From NCBI GenBank assembly GCA_002339265.1, contig DDKG01000147.1:833-29449 (forward strand): 28,617 nucleotides of DNA, written 5' to 3'. Below are positions 22,268-28,617 of the stretch, one piece after another. Origin of the DNA: Massilia sp. UBA2604. GTDB taxonomy: Bacteria; Pseudomonadota; Gammaproteobacteria; Burkholderiales; Burkholderiaceae_D. The notes beneath the pieces were generated by a model. It had not been told where the DNA came from. It did not search any database and worked only from the letters and a program-made list of their open reading frames with translations. The position numbers were made by a program, and so were the translations under genes. Position 1 is the first letter of the stretch. Each line of letters begins with the position of its first letter.

Positions 22268-22279
22268 CCCCAATCCCGT

Positions 22280-23131
22280 TCAGGCGGCGGCGCGCTGGCT
22301 CTGCAGGCGGAAGGCTTCGTCGATCCGTTCGCGCAGGGTGCGCGCGCCCAGCGGCTTGACGTAATGGTCGTCGGCCACGCCGCTGGCGATCGCCGCCTCG
22401 ATCTCGGTCAGGTCGGGCTGGCCGGACAGCATCAGGCGCACGGTCTTGGGATAGCGCTCGGCGGCGCGCGCCAGCACCTCGGTGCCGCGCATGCCGGGCA
22501 TGGCCTGGTCGCACAGGATCACCTCGACCGCTTCATGGTCGAGCACTTCCAGCGCCTCTTCGCCCGAGCAGGCGCTGAGCACGCGATAGGGCTGGCCGAC
22601 CAGCATGTCGTTGAGGACGCCCAGCATGAAGCGGTCGTCGTCGACCAGCAGCAGCGTGCGCGCTTCCGGGGCAGCGACCGGCTTTGGCGCGGGCGCGGGC
22701 TGGGCCGCTGGCGCTGGCGCTGGAGCTGGCGCCGGCACGCTTGCCGCAGCTGCTGCCGCAGTCGGGGCGGCGGCCAGGAAGGCCTCGAGTTCGGCGACGA
22801 AGCTCTCCGGCTCGATCGGTTTGCTGATGTAGCCATCGAAGCCGGCGGCCAGCACCTTTTCGCGGTCGCCCGCCATCGCCAGCGCGGTCACGGCCAGGAT
22901 CGGCACGCCGGAAAGCAGAGGCTCGGTCTTGAGCGCGGCCAGCACCGCGAAGCCATCCATGCCGGGCAGGTTGACGTCGCAGGCGATCAGGTCGGGCCGC
23001 TCGCTGCGCGCGGCGGCCACGCCGCGTGGGCCGTCGGCGGCGGAAAGCGGCGTGTGACCATAAGCGCCGAGCAGGAACGACATCAGCTCGATGTTCGCTG
23101 GGTTGTCTTCGATGATGAGAATACGGGCCAC
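22280..23131 (-). CDS. Double-receiver (REC-REC) response regulator without output domain
   Basis: 283 residues: REC1 (about 2-118) with acidic pair E8/D9, phospho-acceptor D52 in CDVNLPGMDG and K104 in SKPIE; an Ala/Pro linker (about 121-156); REC2 (about 158-278) with DDD at 164-166, D208 in CDQAMPGMRG and K259 in VKPLG. Both receivers look competent for phosphotransfer. No DNA-binding, GGDEF, HD-GYP or other output domain, so it presumably acts through protein contacts or as a phosphate relay. REC2 resembles receivers of the RpfG type. Start taken as the GTG with GGAG seven bases upstream; an in-frame ATG at 23161 has a poorer site. No histidine kinase is nearby. Confidence 0.86.
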   Translation of the reverse strand: MARILIIEDNPANIELMSFLLGAYGHTPLSAADGPRGVAAARSERPDLIACDVNLPGMDGFAVLAALKTEPLLSGVPILAVTALAMAGDREKVLAAGFDGYISKPIEPESFVAELEAFLAAAPTAAAAAASVPAPAPAPAPAAQPAPAPKPVAAPEARTLLLVDDDRFMLGVLNDMLVGQPYRVLSACSGEEALEVLDHEAVEVILCDQAMPGMRGTEVLARAAERYPKTVRLMLSGQPDLTEIEAAIASGVADDHYVKPLGARTLRERIDEAFRLQSQRAAA

Positions 23132-23191
23132 GATGGCGCTCCGGGAATGCGATGTTGTCATCACTTTACCACGCGGGCGCACCGCCGTGAG

Positions 23192-24157
23192 CTAGTCTCG
23201 ATGCTGCATTGCGACAGGCGCGGCGCGGTCGACGCGCAGCGCCTCGATCTCGCGCAGCACCGCGTCCAGCACCCGGGGATGATGGCCGAGCGCCACGTGG
23301 CCGACGCCCCCGAAAGCGAGGTTGCGCGCGCCCGGCAGTTCGCTCGATGTCTGCGGCGCGACGATGTTGTCGTGGTGGCTGTAGATCGAGGTGATCAGCG
23401 CGCGTGCGTCACTCGCCTCGCCGCCCGCCAGGGCGCTCAGCCACGCGCACTCGGGACCGGCCACGCCCATGCGCCGCATCTGGCCCGCATTGATGCCCAG
23501 GCCGAACGCGGCCAGGCAGGTGCCATGGTGCGGCGTGCCGAGCGTGATCAGGCGCGCCAGCCGCCCCGCGCCGTGGACGCGCATCCAGGCGCGCGCCGCC
23601 AGGCCGCCCATGCTGTGGGCGACGATGATCAGTTGCGCCGTGCCGGCCTGCGCGCACAGTCGCCCCGCCGCGTCCTCGATGCGCGCGGCGTAGCCGTCGA
23701 TGTCGCCGGTCAGCGGTTCGAGATCGAGCGTGGCGTGGCTGATGCGCGCCGCGTCCAGCAGCGGCGCCAGGTAAGCCCAGTAGCCGCTGTTGCAGCCGTA
23801 GCCGTGCACCAGCAGCACCGGCAGCGCCGCACTGCCGGGATAAATCCGGGTATGCGCCCGCGCGCGCGGCATGTGCCAGGAAGTCATCAGCATGCTGGTG
23901 CTGAACTCTTCCCGGAACATGCGCAAGGCGGCGCCAGGCGTGATCCTGAACTCGGGCGGCGTCGGGCTGGCGGCGCGCGCCGCCATCAAGAAATTATTGG
24001 CGTTGATGGCCAGGCGCACCAGCGCCACGCTGCCCAGCCCCAGCGCCGAGGCCTGCCAGCCGTCCAGGTCGAGCCAATGCATGCCCGCCGCGCCGATGCC
24101 GAACGCCGCCAGCGCCTGCACTAGCAGGACCAGCCACAGCAGGGTGCGCGAACTCAT
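23192..24157 (-). CDS. Membrane-anchored alpha/beta-hydrolase (lipase/esterase-like)
   Basis: 321 residues: two hydrophobic N-terminal helices (about 5-25 and 38-60), then an alpha/beta hydrolase domain. Oxyanion motif LLVHGYGCNSGYW (116-127), nucleophile S182 in AHSMGG, likely acid D263 (SHHDNIVAP) and base H287 (GVGHVALG). The layout resembles triacylglycerol lipases and acetyltransferase/hydrolase-like membrane esterases; substrate unknown. No lid or calcium motifs recognised. It overlaps the GMC gene upstream by ATGA, indicating co-translation, so it may release or process an alcohol or ester substrate of that oxidase. The start uses the coupled ATG. Confidence 0.82.
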   Translation of the reverse strand: MSSRTLLWLVLLVQALAAFGIGAAGMHWLDLDGWQASALGLGSVALVRLAINANNFLMAARAASPTPPEFRITPGAALRMFREEFSTSMLMTSWHMPRARAHTRIYPGSAALPVLLVHGYGCNSGYWAYLAPLLDAARISHATLDLEPLTGDIDGYAARIEDAAGRLCAQAGTAQLIIVAHSMGGLAARAWMRVHGAGRLARLITLGTPHHGTCLAAFGLGINAGQMRRMGVAGPECAWLSALAGGEASDARALITSIYSHHDNIVAPQTSSELPGARNLAFGGVGHVALGHHPRVLDAVLREIEALRVDRAAPVAMQHRD

Positions 24158-25782
24158 GCCAGCGCCGCCGCCGGACGGCCCGTCAGGTCGGTCGCCAGGC
24201 CGCTCGCCAGGCGCGCCGTGATGGCGTAGATGGAGAGTTGCGGATTGGCGCCGAGCGAGGTCGGGAACAGCGAACCGTCGTGCACCGACAGATTCGCGAC
24301 TCCGCGATAGCGGCCGGCGGGATCGACCACACCGCGGCGCTCGTCGCCACTCATGGCGCAACCGCCCATCGCATGCGCCGAAACCACGCGCGTGACATGG
24401 GAGCGCTGCGGCAGGGCCGCGATCTCGCGCCGCGCCTCGGCCCAGGAACGGTAGCGCTGGGCCTTCTCGTGCGCCGGCTGCACGGTGCGGGCGCCGGCCG
24501 CGAACTGGATCTCGGCCATCGACAGCAGCGCGCGGCGCGCGCCGTCCCACAGGTAGTCATTGAGTTCGTAATCGAGCTCGCCGCTGCCGTCGCCCCGCAG
24601 GCGCACGACGCCGCCCGGCGACTCCTCATGAAAACCGTCGCGCAGCAGCGCCAGCATGCCGCCCAGGTGGGAGAGGTCGCGCATCGCCGCCGCATGCTGC
24701 TCGCCGAAGCCGCTCATCGTGGTGGCCACCAGCAGCGGATGCAGCGGCGGCGTCTCGAGCATATAACCCATCGGGCCATCGATCGGGTCGACAGACAGGA
24801 AGTGGTCGGAATACACGCTCTGCGGCGCCCCGGCCCAGCCCTCGACCCGCTTCTCGTGGAAGGCGGCCGAGATCACGGTCGGGTGCAGGAAGGTGCGCTT
24901 GCCGAGCTGTCCGCTGGGGTCGGGCGCCTTCGAGCGCAGCAGCAGCGCCGGGGAGTTGATGGCGCCGCCCGCGACCACGAAGTGGCGCGCGCGCAGGCGC
25001 AGCTGGCGCCCGCTCGGCAGCACGCCGTCCGCGCCGAGCGCAGTGCAGACCAGTTCCTCGGCCTGCTGGCCGCGCAGGCGCAGGCGTTCGGCACGGGCGC
25101 GCGTGACGAGGGTGGCGCCATGGTCGAGCGCCGCCGGGATGCTGGTGACCAGCATCGACTGCTTGGCATTGGTCGGGCAGCCCATGCCGCAGTAACCCAG
25201 GTTCCAGCAGCCCTGCACGTTGCGGCGGATGGCGGCGCTGGAGATGCCGAGCTGCGCGGCGCCGCGGCGCAGGATGGCGTTGTTCTCGTTCGGGCCCACC
25301 AGCCAGTCGACCACGCCGGTGCGGCGCTCGGCCATGGCGAACCACGGCGCCAGTTCGTCGCTGGAAGCGAATGGCAGGTAGTGGTGGCGGCGCCACCAGG
25401 CCAGGGTCGCTTCCGGCGTGCGAAAGCTCGAGGTCCAGTTGACCGTGGTCGAGCCGCCGACGGCGCGGCCCTGCAGGATGTTGATCGCCTTGTCCGCCGT
25501 CTTGCGCGCGGCCGATTCCTGGTACAGCTGCGGGTAGGCGTCGGCTTCGCGCATCGTGAAGTCGCGCGAGGATTTCAACGGGCCCTCTTCCACCACGATC
25601 ACCGACAGGCCCGATCTGGCCAGGATCTCGGCGCTGATGGCGCCGCCGGCGCCGCTGCCGACGATGACGACGTCGGCTTCCAGCGTGCGGTCATGCTCGA
25701 GCGTGGAGGCATCGATCGTGCTCCAGCCGCGCGCGAGGCCAGCCTCGATCGGGTCCGGTATTTTGCTCGTGTTCTGGCTCAT
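24154..25782 (-). CDS. GMC-family FAD-dependent oxidoreductase
   Basis: 542-residue flavoprotein oxidising alcohol groups. FAD site GSGAGG (42-47) after ADVVIV; GRAVGGSTTVNW (about 105-116); a Cys cluster CWNLGYCGMGC (C192, C198, C202) found in the gluconate-dehydrogenase/cholesterol-oxidase-like branch; C-terminal catalytic H470 in SAHAMGG and N513 in GANPQLSI. No signal peptide. The upstream gene encodes a small Tat-signal protein, as in gluconate and fructose dehydrogenase, where the flavoprotein rides out with the small subunit. Overlaps both neighbours by ATGA. The electron acceptor is not encoded alongside; the triheme cytochrome at 4.6-5.9 kb is a possible partner, unproven. Confidence 0.9.
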   Translation of the reverse strand: MSQNTSKIPDPIEAGLARGWSTIDASTLEHDRTLEADVVIVGSGAGGAISAEILARSGLSVIVVEEGPLKSSRDFTMREADAYPQLYQESAARKTADKAINILQGRAVGGSTTVNWTSSFRTPEATLAWWRRHHYLPFASSDELAPWFAMAERRTGVVDWLVGPNENNAILRRGAAQLGISSAAIRRNVQGCWNLGYCGMGCPTNAKQSMLVTSIPAALDHGATLVTRARAERLRLRGQQAEELVCTALGADGVLPSGRQLRLRARHFVVAGGAINSPALLLRSKAPDPSGQLGKRTFLHPTVISAAFHEKRVEGWAGAPQSVYSDHFLSVDPIDGPMGYMLETPPLHPLLVATTMSGFGEQHAAAMRDLSHLGGMLALLRDGFHEESPGGVVRLRGDGSGELDYELNDYLWDGARRALLSMAEIQFAAGARTVQPAHEKAQRYRSWAEARREIAALPQRSHVTRVVSAHAMGGCAMSGDERRGVVDPAGRYRGVANLSVHDGSLFPTSLGANPQLSIYAITARLASGLATDLTGRPAAALA

Positions 25783-26300
25783 GTCAGCCCCCTGGGCGGG
25801 CCGGGATAGCCGATCGCCTCCCAGCTGGCCGGCTGGGCATACCAGGCGCCCAGCACCAGGTCGTGCAAGGCGCCGTAGGCGCTGCGCATCATGCCCAGGC
25901 GGTGCACGCGCCAGTCCTGCAGGAAGGCGCTGACGTGGGCGATGTCGGCGCTCTCCCAGCCGGTCGGCACGCCGGTGAGCAGGCGCCGCGCCGGACGCAG
26001 GGCCAGCAGGCCGAACAAGTCCTGCACTTCTTGCTGCGTGGCTGCCGGCAAGCCGCGGATGGCGGCTTCGACGGCGTCGATGGCGTCGCCCAGCTGGCGC
26101 TGGCGGCGGCCCGGGTCATGGGCCAGCGCGCCGTCCAGGATGGCCGGCGCGATCGCATGCAGGGCGGCGCGCGCCTCGCCGTCGAGCGCGAAGGCGTGCG
26201 GGACCTGGTGGTGTGTGGCGCGGTACCAGGCGCCGCCGGCGCCCAGCGCCAGCGCGGCCAGGCCGCCGACGGCCAGGAATGTCCTGCGTGATCTCCTCAT
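25779..26300 (-). CDS. Tat-signal small subunit, gluconate 2-dehydrogenase subunit 3-like
   Basis: About 173 residues. The N-terminus RRSRRTFLAVGGLAALALG is a twin-arginine signal (SRRTFLA), and the mature part is helical (ALHAIAPAILDGAL, VEAAIRGLPAATQQEVQDLF, LRPARRLLTGVPTGWESADI, WEAIGYPGPP), fitting subunit 3-type proteins that fold with GMC flavoproteins and carry them through the Tat pathway. The frame extends to an ATG at 26318 (six residues longer); neither start has an ideal ribosome site, AAGGA being very close to the ATG at 26300. It overlaps the GMC gene by ATGA, supporting one complex. Confidence 0.78.
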   Translation of the reverse strand: MRRSRRTFLAVGGLAALALGAGGAWYRATHHQVPHAFALDGEARAALHAIAPAILDGALAHDPGRRQRQLGDAIDAVEAAIRGLPAATQQEVQDLFGLLALRPARRLLTGVPTGWESADIAHVSAFLQDWRVHRLGMMRSAYGALHDLVLGAWYAQPASWEAIGYPGPPRGLT

Positions 26301-26346
26301 GTCCTTAGTGTACGCCATGCGGCCGTAAGGACAGGTGCAATACGGC

Positions 26347-27108
26347 TCAGCGGGGCGGCCGCTCCTTCAGGATCGCGCTCGCGATGCCGCGCAGGATGTT
26401 GACTTCCTCGGTCTCGAGGCCGGTGCGCGCGAACAGGCGCTTCAGGCGCGGCATCAGCTTCTTGGGGTTGTCGGCGTTCAGGAAGCCGATCGCGACCAGC
26501 GCCTGTTCGAGGTGGGCATACATGCCGTCGACCTGGGTCACGCTCGCCGCCTCGCCGTGGAAGCCGACGCCGCGCGCGTCGATGCCGTCGCCCACCGCGG
26601 CCATGCGCGCCTCGTAGGCCAGCACCTGGGCCGCCTGCGACAGGTTGAGCGACGAGTAGTCGGGGTTGGCCGGGATGTTGATCAACACATTGCAGCTTTC
26701 GACGATCCCGTTCGGCAGGCCGACCCGCTCGTTGCCGAACACGATGGCCGGACGCAGGTCGGGCTGGCTGCCGGCGTGGGACGCGAAGGCGCGCGGGGTC
26801 CAGACCGGTGGAGAAAACTCGCGCAGGCGGGCCGAGACGGCGGCGGCGAAGTTGCAGCCGTCCAGCGCCTGGTTGATGTCGGCGACGATGCGCGCGTTAC
26901 CCAGCACATCGACGGCGCCGCTGGCGAAGGCCACCGCTTCCGGGTCGGCCAGGGGGTTCTCGCACCTCGGGGCGACCAGCACCAGGTCGCTGAACCCCAT
27001 GGTCTTCATGGCGCGCGCCACCGAGCCGACGTTGCCGGCGCGGCTGGTCTCGACCAGCACGAAGCGGAGGCGATTGAAAAGAGAAGTGTCGGTTTGGGTC
27101 GGGTTCAT
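26347..27108 (-). CDS. trmJ: tRNA (cytidine/uridine-2'-O-)-methyltransferase TrmJ
   Basis: 253-residue SPOUT-class enzyme that uses S-adenosylmethionine to methylate the 2'-OH of nucleotide 32 in tRNAs. Motifs: RFVLVETSRAGNVGSVARAM near 15-34, LVLVAPRCENPLAD near 42-56, FGNERVGLPNGIVESC near 124-139 and IPANPDYSSLNLSQAAQVLAYE near 144-165, forming the trefoil-knot AdoMet pocket; a helical C-terminal extension follows, as in E. coli TrmJ. The ATG has no ribosome binding site. It is divergent from suhB, sharing a 173-nt control region, and is the first of a long minus-strand series. Confidence 0.93.
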   Translation of the reverse strand: MNPTQTDTSLFNRLRFVLVETSRAGNVGSVARAMKTMGFSDLVLVAPRCENPLADPEAVAFASGAVDVLGNARIVADINQALDGCNFAAAVSARLREFSPPVWTPRAFASHAGSQPDLRPAIVFGNERVGLPNGIVESCNVLINIPANPDYSSLNLSQAAQVLAYEARMAAVGDGIDARGVGFHGEAASVTQVDGMYAHLEQALVAIGFLNADNPKKLMPRLKRLFARTGLETEEVNILRGIASAILKERPPR

Positions 27109-27193
27109 TTACAATAGCGACCATCGCGCACTGCGGACGGTTTTTTGTGATCATGGGGACAAGCCCGCGATTGTAGCCGTTTCGGCACTGCCC

Positions 27194-27203
27194 TGCTCTT
27201 TAA
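27194..27203 (+). promoter_or_regulatory. boxA-like antitermination element in the suhB leader
   Basis: TGCTCTTTAA is identical to the first ten bases of the rRNA-operon boxA (TGCTCTTTAACA) that binds NusB-NusE. It lies 78 nt before the suhB start codon in the direction of suhB. SuhB is itself a component of the Nus antitermination complex, and in E. coli its mRNA leader carries a boxA used for autoregulation (as recalled from published work). Occurrence by chance cannot be excluded for a 10-mer. Confidence 0.6.
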
Positions 27204-27224
27204 TCACTCTTCAATAGCTGATCG

Positions 27225-27276
27225 TTCACGACGCCCCAAGGTGCGTGAGTGGGCGTTCGCGTTTTTCACGGAAAAG
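27225..27276 (+). promoter_or_regulatory. Structured suhB leader with alternative pairings
   Basis: ACGCCC (27231-27236) pairs with GGGCGT (27251-27256). CGTGA (27244-27248) can pair with either TCACG upstream (27226-27230) or TCACG downstream (27266-27270), two mutually exclusive stems; the second reaches the GGAAAAG ribosome binding site (27270-27276). This could act with the boxA in controlling suhB. Confidence 0.35.
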
Positions 27277-27281
27277 CCTCC

Positions 27282-28070
27282 ATGCACCCAATGCTCAACA
27301 CGGCCATCAAGGCCGCCCGCCGCGCCGCCACCGTCATCAACCGTGCGTCCTTCGATATCGATCGCATCGTCGTCTCCGAAAAGCAGCACAACGATTTCGT
27401 CACCGACGTCGACCAGGCGGCGGAAGCAGCGATCGTCGAAACCCTGCTCAAGGCCTATCCGACCCACGCCATCCTGGCGGAAGAAAGCGGCGCATCCGGC
27501 AACCTGAACGACGAGAGTGAATTCGTGTGGATCATCGACCCGATCGATGGCACCACCAACTTCCTGCACGGCTATCCCAACTACTGCATCTCGATCGCGC
27601 TCAAGCAGCGTGGCGTGATCACCAACGGCCTGGTCTACGACCCGGTCCGCAACGACCTGTTCACCGCGACCAAGGGCGCCGGCGCCTACCTGAACGACAA
27701 GCGCATCCGCGTGCGCGGCACCGAGCGCATCGGCCGCGCCCTGCTGTCGGCCGGCCATGGCCCCGATCCGCGCGCGCTGGCCGAATACCTGCGCATGTAC
27801 GAAGTGGTCGCCTCGCGCAGCCACGGCGTGCGCAGCGGCGGCTCGGCGGCGCTGGAACTGGCCAACGTCGCGGCGGGCCGCATCGACGGCTATTTCGAAA
27901 AAGGCCTGAAGGTGTGGGATATCGCGGCCGGCGCCCTGCTGGTGACCGAGGCAGGCGGCATCGTCGGTGAATTCAATGGCGAGTCCGAATACCTGAACAA
28001 GGGCGACGTGATCGCCGCCGGCCCGAAGGTTTTCGGCGCGCTGGTCCCGCTGCTTTCACCTTTCGCGTAA
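27282..28070 (+). CDS. suhB: Inositol monophosphatase / Nus-complex factor SuhB
   Basis: 262 residues. Hydrolyses inositol-1-phosphate in vitro, and in E. coli SuhB joins the NusA-NusB-NusE-NusG complex on boxA-containing rRNA. The N-terminus HPMLNTAIKAARRA matches E. coli SuhB; metal-site residues are present: E67/E68 (AEESG), DPIDGTTNF (D86, D89) and VWDIAAG (D213). GGSAALELANVAAGRIDGYFE is the usual block before it. The start is the ATG that begins HPMLN; an upstream in-frame start at 27249 is less like the family. The leader contains a boxA-like sequence and a hairpin set; a strong intrinsic terminator follows the gene. Confidence 0.95.
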   Translation: MHPMLNTAIKAARRAATVINRASFDIDRIVVSEKQHNDFVTDVDQAAEAAIVETLLKAYPTHAILAEESGASGNLNDESEFVWIIDPIDGTTNFLHGYPNYCISIALKQRGVITNGLVYDPVRNDLFTATKGAGAYLNDKRIRVRGTERIGRALLSAGHGPDPRALAEYLRMYEVVASRSHGVRSGGSAALELANVAAGRIDGYFEKGLKVWDIAAGALLVTEAGGIVGEFNGESEYLNKGDVIAAGPKVFGALVPLLSPFA

Positions 28071-28089
28071 AATACCCGCTGTACTAGGT

Positions 28090-28132
28090 GGGCCACTGGC
28101 AGGCTGTGCTTGCCAGTGGCCCGTTTGCTTTT
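28090..28132 (+). terminator. Intrinsic terminator after suhB
   Basis: GGGCCACTGGCA (28090-28101) and TGCCAGTGGCCC (28111-28122) form a perfect 12-bp stem with a 9-nt loop, followed by GTTTGCTTTT. It is 20 nt after the suhB stop and separates it from rhlE. Confidence 0.88.
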
Positions 28133-28178
28133 CCAGGCGTCTTACAAAGCATTACATAGTAAAGGCGCAAAAACTTTC

Positions 28179-28204
28179 TATAGTGAAACTAACTTCACTA
28201 TAAT
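28179..28204 (+). promoter_or_regulatory. rhlE promoter with a 24-bp palindrome over the -10 box
   Basis: TATAGTGAA (28179-28187), spacer ACTAAC, TTCACTATA (28194-28202): perfect 9-bp arms. Its right end merges with a perfect TATAAT (28199-28204), the likely -10 of rhlE. No good -35 is seen (TTCTAT at 28176 is weak). A protein bound here would block RNA polymerase or an activator would be needed. Confidence 0.6.
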
Positions 28205-28323
28205 TCTTGCTGGCCGCCTTGCGCGGCAGCGTCCGGGCGACGGCTTGATCGCGCGCCCGCACCAACCCGATTCCAGGACTTGCCGCCACTGTGGCGACGG
28301 GCCGTTTTTTACTGAAAAAATCT
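28205..28323 (+). promoter_or_regulatory. Long structured 5' leader of rhlE
   Basis: Transcription from the TATAAT would give a leader of about 110 nt. It can form a hairpin GCTG-CCGC (28209-28217, one bulged G) with GCGG-CAGC (28223-28230), and a second, CGCCA-CTG-TGGCG (28284-28296), followed after 8 nt by six Ts (28305-28310), close to the ATG. There is no canonical Shine-Dalgarno. Long leaders are typical of cold-responsive DEAD-box helicase genes; a specific riboregulator is not identified. Confidence 0.4.
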
Positions 28324-28617
28324 ATGTCATTCTCTTCACTTGGTCTCTCTGATGCGATTGTGCGCGCGGTGACCGAACAAGGTTATACCGCCCCGACCCC
28401 GATCCAGAGCCAGGCCATCCCCGCCGTGCTGAACGGCGGCGACCTGCTGGCCGGCGCCCAGACCGGCACCGGCAAGACCGCCGGCTTCACCCTGCCGATC
28501 CTGCACCGCCTGTCGAGCGACGCCGTGGGCGCCGCCCAGCGTAATAAAACCGCGCCGCGCGCCATCCGCGCGCTGGTGCTGACCCCGACCCGCGAGCTCG
28601 CGGCCCAGGTCGAGGAA
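28324..28617 (+). CDS. rhlE: DEAD-box ATP-dependent RNA helicase RhlE (N-terminal 98 residues)
   Basis: The gene runs off the window after 98 codons. Visible: the upstream F and Q motif (F3; [14 protein letters not shown] at 20-33), Walker A/motif I AQTGTGKT (45-52), and motif Ia PTRELAAQ (88-95). The start [20 protein letters not shown] is very close to E. coli RhlE, which remodels RNA in degradosome and ribosome assembly. The start codon follows CTGAAAAAATCT, with no Shine-Dalgarno. Transcription is likely from the TATAAT-type promoter with a palindromic operator, independent of suhB because of the terminator. Confidence 0.93.
   Translation, partial: MSFSSLGLSDAIVRAVTEQGYTAPTPIQSQAIPAVLNGGDLLAGAQTGTGKTAGFTLPILHRLSSDAVGAAQRNKTAPRAIRALVLTPTRELAAQVEE

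Noticed and set aside
22364..24124. 586-codon plus-strand frame
   Set aside because: Antisense to the REC-REC regulator and the lipase-like gene, whose motifs are clear; composition is typical of antisense shadows.
28179..28202. CRP/FNR-type binding site in the rhlE palindrome
   Set aside because: The half-sites read AGTGA and TCACT with 8 bases between them; CRP/FNR sites use TGTGA/TTGAT with 6 or 4, so the match is not good enough.
28110..28352. 80-codon plus-strand frame across the suhB terminator and rhlE leader
   Set aside because: It overlaps a terminator and a promoter palindrome and enters rhlE out of frame; no family resemblance.
1..28617. CRISPR array, integrase, transposase or prophage genes
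   Set aside because: No regularly spaced direct repeats and no recombinase, capsid or transposase motifs in any convincing frame; only REP-like palindromes were found.

Overview
The window looks like the chromosome of a GC-rich betaproteobacterium of the Oxalobacteraceae type (Massilia/Duganella-like). The evidence is very high GC, an RpoD with a long pre-1.1 extension, a ProQ/FinO-domain protein, a phasin-like and a KGG-repeat stress protein, several c-di-GMP enzymes, and REP-type palindromes of the TTCCCGC-GCGGGAA kind. No phage, integrase, IS element, tRNA, rRNA or CRISPR array was seen. The genus is an inference from gene style and was not tested against a database.

Layout. 1-2090 (minus): rpoD, cut by the window edge. 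2091-2643: AT-richer gap with an orphan terminator facing rpoD and a promoter for proQ. 2644-3779 (plus): proQ translationally linked to a DEDDy 3'-5' exonuclease. 3915-5899 (plus): a diheme/triheme cytochrome c pair with no dehydrogenase beside it. 5983-6744 (plus): SDR oxidoreductase. 9683-6775 (minus): small YdcZ-type transporter, divergent PilT-like ATPase, membrane diguanylate cyclase. 9868-10638 (plus): secreted DUF2807 beta-repeat protein. 11198-10656 (minus): yaeQ. 11314-13902 (plus): CurA-like reductase, phasin-like protein, KGG stress protein, YgjP-like metallopeptidase. 14318-13899 (minus): small secreted six-cysteine protein.

14565-20150 (plus) is a tight signalling operon: outer-membrane porin, short periplasmic phosphate-binding-like protein, Cache-PAS-GGDEF-EAL protein, and a membrane GGDEF gene disrupted by a 7-bp tandem duplication. 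A REPIN-like pair of inverted REPs and a YdcF gene follow. 27108-20880 is a long minus-strand series: trmJ, then Tat-signal small subunit + GMC oxidoreductase + lipase (ATGA overlaps), a REC-REC regulator, and a TetR regulator with a LOG-family nucleotide hydrolase. 27282-28070 (plus) is suhB, with a boxA-like element in its leader and a strong terminator after it. The window ends in rhlE, whose promoter carries a 24-bp palindrome.

Themes. RNA metabolism (proQ, exonuclease, trmJ, suhB, rhlE) brackets the window, c-di-GMP signalling occupies the middle, and periplasmic electron transfer appears at both ends. The most notable items are the boxA-like site in front of suhB, the slippage-type frameshift in the GGDEF gene, the porin/binding-protein/GGDEF-EAL operon, the palindromic rhlE promoter and leader, and several hairpins covering ribosome binding sites.
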